DNA from: Alphaproteobacteria bacterium
GTDB lineage: Bacteria; Pseudomonadota; Alphaproteobacteria; Rickettsiales; UBA1997
Direction: 5' to 3'
Length of the DNA: 8,750 nucleotides
NCBI GenBank assembly: GCA_016869775.1
Contig: VGDJ01000049.1
Span: 1 to 8,750 of the forward strand
The position numbers and the translations under genes are program-made. Under the pieces are notes generated by a model. That model was not told the origin of the DNA. It saw nothing but the letters and a program-made list of their open reading frames with translations, and made no database searches. The number at the start of each line of letters is the position of its first letter. Position 1 is the stretch's first letter. Below, in pieces: positions 1-6,432 of this stretch.

Positions 1-920
1 CTCTAGGCGTTGGCGGTTATCCGCGAGGCCGAATCATTGAAATTTATGGCCCAGAAAGTTCTGGCAAAACAACATTAACTCTTCATGCAATCGCTGAAGC
101 TCAAAAATCTGGGTTATCATGCGCTTTTGTTGATGCTGAGCACGCTTTCGACCCAGCTTATGCCAAAAATCTAAATATTAACCTTGACGACTTGATTATT
201 TCGCAACCTGATAATGGCGAAGCGGCTCTTGAAATAACCGATACTCTGGTTCGATCTGGTGCGATGGATTTGATCGTGATTGATTCTGTTGCGGCCTTGG
301 TTCCACAAGTTGAACTTGAAGGTGGGATGGCTGATAATCAGATGGGTTTGCAAGCTCGACTCATGAGCAAAGCTCTTCGCAAATTGACTTCAACGGTTTC
401 AAAAAGTAATTCGACTGTTATTTTTATTAACCAAATTCGCATGAAAATCGGAGTGATGTTTGGTAATCCAGAAACTACGACTGGTGGTAATGCTCTAAAG
501 TTTTATGCTTCGGTGCGCTTAGATATCCGCCGTGGCAACGCCATAAAAGAGCAAGAAGAAGTTCTCGGTAATGAAACCAAAGTTAAAGTTGTTAAAAATA
601 AAGTTGCCCCTCCATTTAAAACCGCAGAGTTTGAAATTATATATGGCGAGGGTGTATCAAGAACTGGTGAAATTATTGACCTTGGCGTTAAATTTGAGAT
701 TCTCGAAAAATCCGGTTCATGGTATGCTTTCAAAGGTAATAAAATTGGCCAGGGCAAAGAAAACACCAAAAACTATTTAAAGGAAAATCCAAAAGTTGCC
801 GAAGAAATTGAAAATGCGGTTAGATCTAAATTAGGGGTGGGTAAAGCTTCAAAAAAAACCACCAAAGATGATGAAGCAAAAATTACTTCAGAAAAAAAAC
901 GCAAAGCTTCCGAAGTTTAA
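1..920 (+). CDS. recA: Recombinase RecA, 5' end outside the window
   Basis: RecA binds single-stranded DNA, forms an ATP-dependent filament for strand exchange, and triggers LexA-type self-cleavage in the SOS response. The open frame starts with the codon at 3 and gives 305 residues ending in TAA. The first residue aligns near residue 51 of E. coli RecA, so about 50 N-terminal residues are missing. Visible are the Walker A GPESSGKT (fragment residues 16-23), the Walker B region [10 protein letters not shown], loop L1 around [14 protein letters not shown], and the conserved L2 stretch [28 protein letters not shown] stands where E. coli has RRIGAVKE. The last ~28 residues are Lys-rich rather than acidic as in E. 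coli. A TTG at 192 lies inside the conserved core and is not the start. A strong hairpin follows the stop. Identity is certain; only the tail is atypical. Confidence 0.98.
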   Translation, partial: LGVGGYPRGRIIEIYGPESSGKTTLTLHAIAEAQKSGLSCAFVDAEHAFDPAYAKNLNINLDDLIISQPDNGEAALEITDTLVRSGAMDLIVIDSVAALVPQVELEGGMADNQMGLQARLMSKALRKLTSTVSKSNSTVIFINQIRMKIGVMFGNPETTTGGNALKFYASVRLDIRRGNAIKEQEEVLGNETKVKVVKNKVAPPFKTAEFEIIYGEGVSRTGEIIDLGVKFEILEKSGSWYAFKGNKIGQGKENTKNYLKENPKVAEEIENAVRSKLGVGKASKKTTKDDEAKITSEKKRKASEV

Positions 921-940
921 CTTAATAGTAGTTGAAAAAC

Positions 941-1022
941 TCGTTGAGGTTTAATGATTAGAATTTAGAATCACCGCCTCTAAATTCTAATCAAACCTCT
1001 CAACGATCAAAAATTAGTTTTT
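941..1022 (+). terminator. Large bulged hairpin after recA, probable terminator
   Basis: An inverted repeat starts 21 bases after the recA stop. The inner stem is 14 perfect base pairs (956-969 with 979-992) around a 9-base loop, ATCACCGCC. After a 3-base bulge (953-955) come 5 more pairs (948-952 with 993-997), then a 2-base bulge (998-999) and 6 further pairs (942-947 with 1000-1005); T941 can also pair with A1006. A T-rich stretch follows at 1018-1029. Rho-independent termination of recA is the simplest reading, although the T run begins about 12 bases after the stem and is broken. The unusual length also allows a palindromic repeat element. Confidence 0.65.
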
Positions 1023-1040
1023 ATTTTTGTTAAATTTTTC

Positions 1041-1077
1041 TAAACAATTTAAAAATCTTTAAAGTTTAAATTGTTTA
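1041..1077. repeat. AT-only inverted repeat upstream of tRNA-Arg
   Basis: TAAACAATTTAAA (1041-1053) is repeated exactly as its reverse complement at 1065-1077, a perfect 13-bp inverted repeat with an 11-base spacer. Each arm contains a single C or G. It lies between the recA hairpin and the tRNA, whose 5' end is 19 bases downstream. It could be a second part of the terminator region, a protein-binding palindrome near the tRNA promoter, or chance in AT-rich DNA. I see no good promoter box pair for the tRNA here. Confidence 0.45.
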
Positions 1078-1095
1078 AAATCGATTTATTTTTAT

Positions 1096-1172
1096 GCACC
1101 CGTAGCTCAACTGGATAGAGTATCTGACTACGGATCAGAAGGTTAGAGGTTCAAATCCTCTCGGGTGCGCCA
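1096..1172 (+). tRNA. tRNA-Arg, anticodon ACG
   Basis: A complete 77-base cloverleaf can be folded by hand. The acceptor stem is GCACCCG (1096-1102) with CGGGTGC (1162-1168), followed by discriminator G1169 and an encoded CCA (1170-1172). The D stem is GCTC with GAGT. The anticodon stem TCTGA/TCAGA (1123-1127, 1135-1139) encloses loop CTACGGA with anticodon ACG at 1130-1132. The T stem AGAGG/CCTCT encloses TTCAAAT. ACG reads CGU; in bacteria A34 of this tRNA is converted to inosine by TadA, so it also reads CGC and CGA. No 3'-end duplicate that would mark an integration site is seen in the window. Confidence 0.98.
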
Positions 1173-1520
1173 ACTAAATTATCTCCATGCCGGCTCTTTT
1201 GGTTTAGCTTACGCTCTCAAAGTTTCTAGATTACCATTACGCTAAAATGTCAAAGTTTTTAAAAAACTATCAAGTTGTTATGTAAATCGGTTATTTTAAA
1301 TTTTTTTGCTAAAATCCAAATTTAGCGAACAAATTTTCGATTTATAATATTGCTAAAAGTTCAAAGAAATTCAAAGTCAGGATTATCTCAGAACTAGCAA
1401 AATTCTTGATCTAAAGCGCTACAAATATATAGAAAATAATGAATTTATGTGGCAATCACTTTATTTAAATATTCAAAAAATTCTTCTGCAAATTAATCAA
1501 ATTTTGTACGAACTTAAAAA
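1173..1520. other. 348-base intergenic region without a clear gene
   Basis: This stretch between the tRNA and yejE holds no convincing intact gene. It has short loose direct repeats: TTACGCT followed by CAAAGTTT occurs at 1209-1225 and again at 1237-1258, and a weaker GCTAAAA...TCAAAG recurs near 1352-1366. A TATAAT box lies at 1343-1348. Two coding-like but start-less open stretches in different frames, about 1313-1405 and 1357-1527, overlap near its end and could be remnants of one frameshifted gene. The first part (1173-1200) is ordinary tRNA trailer sequence. Confidence 0.6.
1321..1348 (+). promoter_or_regulatory. Possible promoter for yejE
   Basis: TATAAT at 1343-1348 matches the sigma-70 -10 consensus exactly. 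Sixteen bases upstream lies TTTAGC (1321-1326), which matches the -35 consensus at only three of six positions. Transcription would begin near 1355 and give yejE a leader of about 165 bases. In DNA this rich in A and T an isolated TATAAT is common, so confidence is modest. No better promoter is seen between the tRNA and yejE. Confidence 0.35.
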
Positions 1521-1527
1521 ATGTTAA
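1357..1527 (+). pseudogene. Possible gene remnant upstream of yejE
   Basis: The frame from 1357 to the TAA at 1525-1527 is open for 56 codons but has only one ATG, at 1447, which would give a 26-residue peptide beginning MWQSLYLNIQKILLQ. The peptide is amphipathic and rich in Ile, Leu, Gln and Lys. The region before that ATG also looks coding-like (DYLRTSKILDLKRYKYIENN), and a neighbouring frame is open for about 30 codons just upstream (1313-1405). Its stop overlaps the yejE start by 7 bases, which would allow translational coupling if the peptide is made. I do not recognise it. It could be the decayed end of a lost gene, a real tiny leader peptide, or chance. Confidence 0.2.
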
Positions 1528-2525
1528 GCATGCAATTTGTTGATAAATTCAAAAAAAACACCCGAGCTTATTATTCTTTAATAATTTTTATTGGAATTTT
1601 TTTTCTAACAATTTTTGCCGAATTAATCGCTAACGACAAGCCTTTATTGGTGAATTATAAAAACGATTTTTATTTTCCAATTTTTCAGCAAATATCCGAA
1701 CAAAAATTTGGTGGCGAGCTTAAAACTCCAGCAGATTATCTTGATCCATTCGTTCAAGATTTAATCAATCAAAATGGCTGGATGATATTTCCACCCATAA
1801 AATTTTCGTTTGATACAATTAATTTAAAATTAGAGGGACGAGCGCCTTCGAAACCATCTTTTATAAATGTCCTCGGCACTGATGATCAGGGGCGAGATGT
1901 TTTTGCCCGTATAATTTATGGCGTAAGGATTTCATTACTTTTTGGCCTAGTTTTGAGTTTTTTTTCATTAATTATCGGGATTTTTTTAGGCTCAATTCAG
2001 GGATATTTTGGTGGTAAAACCGATTTATTCTTGCAAAGATTTATTGAGATTTGGTCGAGTCTTCCAGTCATGTATTTGTTAATAATTTTCTCATCAATTA
2101 TTGTTCCAAGCTTTTTTAATCTCCTCATCATAATGCTTGCATTTAGCTGGATTGGGGTGGTTTCTTATGTTCGTGCTGAATTTTTGCGCTTGAGAAATTT
2201 TGATTTTATTCGGGCTAGTAAAGCTTTGGGAGCGTCGCATTGGCGGATAATTTTTTTACAAATTCTTCCGAATGCTTCGCCGATTCTTATTGCCAACTTG
2301 CCATTCTTATTAGCTTCTTCAATTACCACTATAACTGCTTTGGATTTCTTGGGTTTGGGCTTGGCAGTAGGTTCGCCATCGCTTGGTGAATTGTTATCGC
2401 AAGGAAAAAACAATCTTAATGCTTATTGGCTGGGTGTTTCGGGATTTTTTATTACCACATTATTGTTAACGATTTTGGTTTTTATCGCCGAGGGCCTTAG
2501 AGATGGTTTCGACAATCGCAAATAA
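1521..2525 (+). CDS. yejE: YejE-type peptide/microcin C ABC transporter permease
   Basis: This is one of two inner-membrane subunits of the YejABEF importer, which takes up oligopeptides and, in E. coli, microcin C. The protein has 334 residues against about 341 in E. coli. It shares the YejE-specific N-terminal segment AELIANDKPLLVNYKNDFYF just after the first membrane helix (about residues 18-36), FGG and NNGW-like motifs, LGTDDQGRD (118-126), and the cytoplasmic EAA loop that contacts the ATPase (about 230-251, RASKALGAS...ILPN). About five more hydrophobic segments and a conserved SPSLGELLSQGKNNL stretch follow. The start could be ATG 1521 or ATG 1530; neither has a clear Shine-Dalgarno sequence, and homology begins after both. 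yejA, yejB and yejF are not in the window, so the partners must be encoded elsewhere or be missing. Confidence 0.93.
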   Translation: MLSMQFVDKFKKNTRAYYSLIIFIGIFFLTIFAELIANDKPLLVNYKNDFYFPIFQQISEQKFGGELKTPADYLDPFVQDLINQNGWMIFPPIKFSFDTINLKLEGRAPSKPSFINVLGTDDQGRDVFARIIYGVRISLLFGLVLSFFSLIIGIFLGSIQGYFGGKTDLFLQRFIEIWSSLPVMYLLIIFSSIIVPSFFNLLIIMLAFSWIGVVSYVRAEFLRLRNFDFIRASKALGASHWRIIFLQILPNASPILIANLPFLLASSITTITALDFLGLGLAVGSPSLGELLSQGKNNLNAYWLGVSGFFITTLLLTILVFIAEGLRDGFDNRK

Positions 2526-2601
2526 AACTAGACTTTTAGAAGTCGAAAAATATCATTTTTAAAAATCCCCAATTAATAAATTAACAAAAATTAACTCAAA
2601 A

Positions 2602-3852
2602 ATGCCAATTGAAATATTAATGCCCGCGCTTTCTCCTACAATGAAAGAAGGCAATCTTGCAAAGTGGATTAAAAAAGAAGGTGATAAAATTAAAGCTGGC
2701 GAAGTTATAGCCGAAATTGAAACCGACAAAGCAACCATGGAAGTCGAGGCGGTTGATGAGGGCATTTTGGGCAAAATTTTAATTCCTCATGGCACAGAGA
2801 ACGTTGCAGTAAATTCTTGTATTGCCTTGATTTTGGCTGATGGCGAAGATAAAAAAGCTTTAGATGGTTACCAAGTTTCAACCAATCAAAATATTTCTAG
2901 TGTCGGAACCCAAAATGATTCGTCAAAATCTACTCCGCCAATCAAAAACGACAAACATAATGTCGTCGAAAAAGTTGCGATTGTTGAAAAAGCTTTGGAT
3001 AGAACCAACATCACTAAAGCCAGCCCGCTAGCTAAAAGAATTGCTAAAGATGAAGGTATTGCGCTCGCTATGATAAATGGTTCTGGCCCCCATGGCAGAG
3101 TTATCAAAGATGGTTCTTCGCGCTCAATGTCTGTGCGTCGCAATCCACAAGAATTTTATGTAATTAAAAATAACAATATTCGCAAAGTTATCGCCAAAAG
3201 ATTGCTTGAATCAAAGCAAAATGTTCCACATTTTTATTTGTCATGTGAATTCAAAATTGATAAGTTGAATGAGCTTCGTTCAGCTTTGAATGAGGTCGCT
3301 GAGATCGATGAAAACGGCAATCCTGCCTATAAAATTTCGGTAAATGATTTGATAATTAAAGCGACCGCCATGGCTTTAAAAAAAGTTCCTGAAGCTAATT
3401 CTTCTTGGAATGAGGACGGAATTTTGGTTTATAACAACATTGATATATCAATGGCGGTTGCCATAGATGGCGGATTGATTACGCCAATTATCAAAAATGC
3501 TGATCAAAAATCTATTCAAACCATTTCGCGCGAAGCTAAACAATTGGCTAAAAAGGCTCGTGAAGGCAAATTGACACCAGAAGAATTTCAGGGTGGGACT
3601 TTTAGTATTTCTAATCTCGGAATGTTTGGAATTGATAATTTTTCAGCGATAATTAACCCGCCACAAAGTTGTATTTTGGCAGTGTCTCGTGCAGTTGAAA
3701 AACCAATTATTGAGCATGGTCAAATCAAAATTGCTCACATGATGAATGTTACTCTTTCATCTGATCATCGTGTGGTTGACGGAGCTGTTGGGGCTGAATT
3801 TTTGAAGGCCTTGCGTCGTTATATTGAGCATCCAATTTTAAATATTTTATAA
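2602..3852 (+). CDS. pdhC: Pyruvate dehydrogenase E2, dihydrolipoamide acetyltransferase
   Basis: E2 is the core of the pyruvate dehydrogenase complex and moves the acetyl group from lipoamide to CoA. The 416 residues show three domains in order. A single lipoyl domain (about 1-80) carries [15 protein letters not shown] with the lipoylated lysine at K43. A peripheral-subunit-binding domain (about 140-171) has [13 protein letters not shown] and GSGPHGRV. The catalytic domain (about 190-416) has the active-site motif DHRVVDG with H389 and D393. A low-complexity linker of about 50 residues joins the first two. The opening [14 protein letters not shown] fits alphaproteobacterial pyruvate dehydrogenase E2 rather than 2-oxoglutarate dehydrogenase E2. 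The gene starts 76 bases after yejE with no evident ribosome-binding site. E1 and E3 genes are not in the window. Confidence 0.96.
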   Translation: MPIEILMPALSPTMKEGNLAKWIKKEGDKIKAGEVIAEIETDKATMEVEAVDEGILGKILIPHGTENVAVNSCIALILADGEDKKALDGYQVSTNQNISSVGTQNDSSKSTPPIKNDKHNVVEKVAIVEKALDRTNITKASPLAKRIAKDEGIALAMINGSGPHGRVIKDGSSRSMSVRRNPQEFYVIKNNNIRKVIAKRLLESKQNVPHFYLSCEFKIDKLNELRSALNEVAEIDENGNPAYKISVNDLIIKATAMALKKVPEANSSWNEDGILVYNNIDISMAVAIDGGLITPIIKNADQKSIQTISREAKQLAKKAREGKLTPEEFQGGTFSISNLGMFGIDNFSAIINPPQSCILAVSRAVEKPIIEHGQIKIAHMMNVTLSSDHRVVDGAVGAEFLKALRRYIEHPILNIL

Positions 3853-3899
3853 TCCTAAAAATTGTAATTTAATTTTAAAAAAATATTGCAATAAACTAA

Positions 3900-3928
3900 G
3901 CCAAATTTATTCTTGGCGAACTTTTTTT
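3900..3928 (+). terminator. Possible weak terminator after pdhC
   Basis: GCCAA (3900-3904) pairs with TTGGC (3913-3917) around an 8-base loop. GAAC and a run of seven T (3922-3928) follow. It lies 48 bases after the pdhC stop and just before the next gene. The stem is short, so termination would probably be partial. Confidence 0.4.
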
Positions 3929-3949
3929 AATCCAAAAACTGTAAATTAT

Positions 3950-4303
3950 ATGATTAAAACCGTTGAAGTAATTGTTATAATTGCCTTATTAATTTTTTCG
4001 TTTTTTTTGGGAGTCAAATACTCTGATTCGATTAAGAGTCGTATGAGTTGGCTAGAAACTCAAGATGAGCAAGAAGTTGAGCTTCCAGATTTATCAAACG
4101 AATCTAATGAAATCGGTAATGCTCCAATTGATATGGTTGATCCAAATTCAGCTCCAATCAATGATAGTGCTGATCAAAATGCCTCAATTCAAGTTAGTCC
4201 TAGCGATTCTTCGGTTAATTCTCAGCCTCAAGCAGTTGCTCCTCAGGTTCCAACTAATAATGGTGCAGTGGGTGATTCGCCGGTTCCTCCGGTGCAACGA
4301 TAA
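3950..4303 (+). CDS. Single-pass membrane protein with acidic Pro/Ser/Asn tail, function unknown
   Basis: The predicted 117-residue protein opens with one hydrophobic helix (about residues 4-22, VEVIVIIALLIFSFFLGV) and then a short charged segment (KYSDSIKSRMSWLETQDEQE). The remaining ~70 residues are acidic and low in complexity, rich in Asp, Asn, Ser, Pro and Gln, with Pro repeats near the end (SPVPPVQR). With only Lys3 before the helix and Lys and Arg after it, the topology is unclear. It has no cysteine lipobox. I do not recognise the family. The first ATG after an in-frame AT-rich gap was taken as the start. It sits between pdhC and an outer-membrane protein gene on the same strand, which does not settle its role. 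An inner-membrane anchor with a disordered tail is the most that can be said. Confidence 0.75.
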   Translation: MIKTVEVIVIIALLIFSFFLGVKYSDSIKSRMSWLETQDEQEVELPDLSNESNEIGNAPIDMVDPNSAPINDSADQNASIQVSPSDSSVNSQPQAVAPQVPTNNGAVGDSPVPPVQR

Positions 4304-4353
4304 ATTAATCGTCACTGCCAAAAGCCTCAATTAACCTAAAATTCACAATAAAG

Positions 4354-4401
4354 TTCACCACTTTAAACCCCAAATTCACCACCATCACCAAAAACCCAAA
4401 T
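4354..4401 (+). promoter_or_regulatory. G-free, C-rich leader of the barrel gene
   Basis: From 4354 to 4401 the plus strand contains no G at all; it is made of A, C and T, and several TTCAC units recur (4342, 4354, 4375). It ends directly at the ATG at 4400. Without any G, no Shine-Dalgarno sequence is possible here and the RNA would be largely unstructured. That suits initiation not depending on Shine-Dalgarno pairing, but this is an inference. An in-frame TAA at 4364-4366 shows that the gene does not begin further upstream. Confidence 0.45.
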
Positions 4402-5206
4402 GTCTTCAAAATCACTCCTTCTTTTTGCGTCTATCTTTGCAATATTATTTTTAAACAAACCCCAAAATTCTTTGGCAATTGAGTCGAGGTCACAGCGCGA
4501 GGCGGTTATTGCCCCCAGAGCTAAAAAATTTTTTAAAGGTAATCGTGCCAAACAATATATTTCATTAACTGGAAATTATTCTTCCAATAATTCATCGCGG
4601 ACTTATCGGGCTAATTGTCGATATTTATATCAAAATTGGCGTTTTATTAATGAATTAAATTTTGATCATGAAGTTAAATATGCTGATAGAGGTAGTGGTA
4701 AAAAAAAGCTTTACGATGTAAAATATTCTGAGTTATATGACTCTACGTTTTCAAGCAAAATCCGTCTATTTTCAACAAAATTTTATGCTATATTTTACCA
4801 TCGTTTAATATATGATGATATGTCGAGTTTCTACTACGACCATCGAACGGCAGGTGGGGTTGGTTATATTTTTTTTAATGATAAATTAGAGGTTGATTTT
4901 AGTACAGCATCGCGAGTTGTTAAAGATATTACTCCAAAAACCGATTATATTTTGTCTTGGCGATTAAATCACAAGTTTTTTGATAATTTTACAATTAATC
5001 AACGCAGTTATTTTTTTATTGATAAAAATAGTTTAGATGTTGAGTTTAAAACCAGTCTTATCTATCGACTCAATCAAAAATTATCTTTCGAAATTCGTCA
5101 TAATTTTGAAAAAAGGCGTTATCGTGATTTACCTTCTAAACCATTGATAAACGATGTTTCAAGGTCGGTTAATGTCGGCTTGATTTTCGATTTGGGTGCA
5201 GAGTGA
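4400..5206 (+). CDS. Probable outer-membrane beta-barrel protein, DUF481-like
   Basis: The 268-residue protein starts with a signal peptide: a Lys at position 4, a hydrophobic core (about 6-18) and a likely signal peptidase I site after NSLA (residue 26). From about residue 50 it is a run of short alternating polar and hydrophobic strands rich in aromatics, with turns such as NYSSNNSSRTY, DRGSGKKK and YDDMSSFYYDHRTAGGVGY. The pattern resembles the DUF481 family (YdiY-like outer-membrane proteins), including the GGVGY strand, but sequence identity cannot be judged by eye. The last strand, VNVGLIFDLGAE, does not end in the Phe typical of many BAM substrates. Its function is unknown. The gene has a G-free leader, and its last 48 bases overlap the end of the opposite-strand tatB. 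Confidence 0.8.
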   Translation: MSSKSLLLFASIFAILFLNKPQNSLAIESRSQREAVIAPRAKKFFKGNRAKQYISLTGNYSSNNSSRTYRANCRYLYQNWRFINELNFDHEVKYADRGSGKKKLYDVKYSELYDSTFSSKIRLFSTKFYAIFYHRLIYDDMSSFYYDHRTAGGVGYIFFNDKLEVDFSTASRVVKDITPKTDYILSWRLNHKFFDNFTINQRSYFFIDKNSLDVEFKTSLIYRLNQKLSFEIRHNFEKRRYRDLPSKPLINDVSRSVNVGLIFDLGAE

Positions 5207-5605
5207 GTCAACTGAATTATTTGCGAGAGTTTTTGTATTTTTCATATTGTTTTCGAGGATTTCTTTTTTTAGATCTTTGGGATTTAAGTCTTTACGAATT
5301 TCGTTCAAATTGTTAACCCGATGCTCATTTCCAAACATATCAACGATGATTGTTTCGTCATTTTCATTATCTTCATATTTGATTTTTTCTTCGGCGATGG
5401 CTTGATTTACTTCATTTTTAAGGCTCTCAATTTCAAATTCTTTTTCTAAATCTTTGAGAGTTTTTTTAAGTTCAAAATACATTCTTTTGCCGTGAAATAT
5501 AGCTTTACCAATAAATCGAGCAATTTCGGGCAAGTCTTGAGGTTTGATGAAAATAAGAGCAACAATTAAAACTATGAATAATTCCGCTAAGGAAAAGCCA
5601 AACAT
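5159..5605 (-). CDS. tatB: Sec-independent protein translocase subunit TatB
   Basis: TatB works with TatC to bind twin-arginine signal peptides and pass folded proteins to TatA pores in the inner membrane. The 148-residue protein has the family layout: a short N-terminal membrane helix with conserved E8 (MFGFSLAELFIVLIVALIFI), a hinge with P22, an amphipathic helix (about 24-60, DLPEIARFIGKAIFHGKRMYFELKK), then a long charged tail. The tail length and the MFGFSLAEL start favour TatB over TatA. The usual Gly-Pro hinge is Lys-Pro here (K21). It starts 10 bases after pstB on the same strand, so the two are probably co-transcribed. The 3' end overlaps the convergent barrel gene. tatA and tatC are not in the window. 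Confidence 0.88.
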   Translation of the reverse strand: MFGFSLAELFIVLIVALIFIKPQDLPEIARFIGKAIFHGKRMYFELKKTLKDLEKEFEIESLKNEVNQAIAEEKIKYEDNENDETIIVDMFGNEHRVNNLNEIRKDLNPKDLKKEILENNMKNTKTLANNSVDSLCTQIENQADINRP

Positions 5606-5615
5606 TTGTCAAAAA

Positions 5616-6374
5616 TTAACCAAAACGACCAGTTATGTAGTCTTGAGTTTGTTGATTTGAGGGGTTGGTAAAAATTTTGTCGGTAGTATCAAATTCGACA
5701 ATTTTACCCATGTTAAAAAAAGCAGTCATATCCGATACTCGAGCCGCTTGTTGCATGGAATGAGTAACAATGATGATTGTAAAATTTTCCTTAAGCTCGT
5801 CGATTAATTCTTCAATTTTGGCGGTTGCAATTGGGTCAAGAGCCGAACATGGCTCATCCATCAAAATTACTTCGGGTTGAATGGCAATAGTGCGGGCAAT
5901 ACAAAGCCTTTGTTGCTGACCACCTGAAAGGGCGCTAGCCTGTTCGTGGAGACGATCTTTAACTTCATGCCAGATTCCGGCCCGCGTAAGGCTTTGTTCC
6001 ACAATTAAATCAAGTTCAGATTTTTTGTTAAATAAGCCGTGAATGCGAGGTCCATAAGCAACATTTTCATAGATAGATTTTGGAAATGGATTGGGTTTTT
6101 GAAAGACCATTCCAACTCTGGCGCGCAAAAGGACGAGATCTAGATTTTGATCGTAGATATTGGTGCCGTCGAGCAATATTGTTCCATCAATTTTGCAGGT
6201 GATAATGGTGTCATTCATTCGATTCAAACATCTTAAAAATGATGATTTTCCGCATCCGGAAGGGCCAATTAATGCCGTAACAGTTTTGTCTTTAAAATTA
6301 ATATTGACACCAAACAAGGCTTGTTTTTGTCCATAAAAAAGGTTAACATTGCTGGCGGTAATTTTATGTTCCAT
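5616..6374 (-). CDS. pstB: Phosphate ABC transporter ATPase PstB
   Basis: PstB is the ATP-hydrolysing subunit of the high-affinity phosphate importer PstSCAB, and in many bacteria it helps signal phosphate state through PhoU and PhoR. All 252 residues, the usual length, are present. They include Walker [10 protein letters not shown] (37-45), the PstB-typical LRCLNRMND, the Q loop [11 protein letters not shown] (91-101), the ABC signature LSGGQQQR (149-156), Walker [14 protein letters not shown] (169-181) and the H loop THS (204-206). The ending QDYITGRFG is typical of PstB. It is the first gene of a likely pstB-tatB unit and is divergent from the sensor kinase gene. pstS, pstC, pstA and phoU are not next to it, unlike the usual pst operon. 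Confidence 0.97.
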   Translation of the reverse strand: MEHKITASNVNLFYGQKQALFGVNINFKDKTVTALIGPSGCGKSSFLRCLNRMNDTIITCKIDGTILLDGTNIYDQNLDLVLLRARVGMVFQKPNPFPKSIYENVAYGPRIHGLFNKKSELDLIVEQSLTRAGIWHEVKDRLHEQASALSGGQQQRLCIARTIAIQPEVILMDEPCSALDPIATAKIEELIDELKENFTIIIVTHSMQQAARVSDMTAFFNMGKIVEFDTTDKIFTNPSNQQTQDYITGRFG

Positions 6375-6432
6375 GTTAGTTGATTAATTTGACAATGAAT
6401 TTTCTGAGCAATTCTAAAGTGAGTTTTAAATA
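6375..6432. promoter_or_regulatory. Divergent promoter region between pstB and the sensor kinase
   Basis: These 58 bases must hold the start signals for both genes. On the plus strand an exact TTGACA lies at 6389-6394 and TCTAAA at 6413-6418, an 18-base spacing with four of six -10 matches; transcription would start only about 8 bases before the kinase ATG. On the minus strand TTGCTC and ATTAAT, 17 bases apart, form a weaker pair, again close to the pstB ATG. Both messages would be nearly leaderless if these calls are right. Confidence 0.4.

Noticed and set aside
503..769. Minus-strand open frame inside recA
   Set aside because: Fully antisense to conserved RecA sequence, no family features.
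192..920. A shorter RecA beginning at the TTG at 192
   Set aside because: The same frame is open to the window edge and carries the conserved Walker A region upstream, so 192 is internal.
1173..1520. tRNA-associated integration site
   Set aside because: No copy of the tRNA 3' end and no integrase or phage-like gene in the window.
2531..2544. Small hairpin GACTT/AAGTC after yejE
   Set aside because: Only five pairs and followed by A rather than T on the plus strand, so not a credible terminator for yejE.
2165..3143. Minus-strand open frames inside yejE and pdhC (2165-2413, 2559-2774, 2886-3143)
   Set aside because: They mirror strongly conserved coding sequence and their translations have no recognisable domain or consistent composition.
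4292..4315. Hairpin ACGAT/ATCGT with outer GTG/CAC at the end of the 117-residue protein gene
   Set aside because: Short, bulged and without a T run; could be chance.
4065..4334. Second plus-strand frame overlapping the 117-residue membrane protein
   Set aside because: A +1 shadow; the other frame has a sensible membrane helix and a start with free upstream space.
5196..5405. Plus-strand open frame antisense to tatB
   Set aside because: Phe/Ser-rich translation is what the complement of a Glu/Lys-rich tail gives; tatB is clearly the gene.
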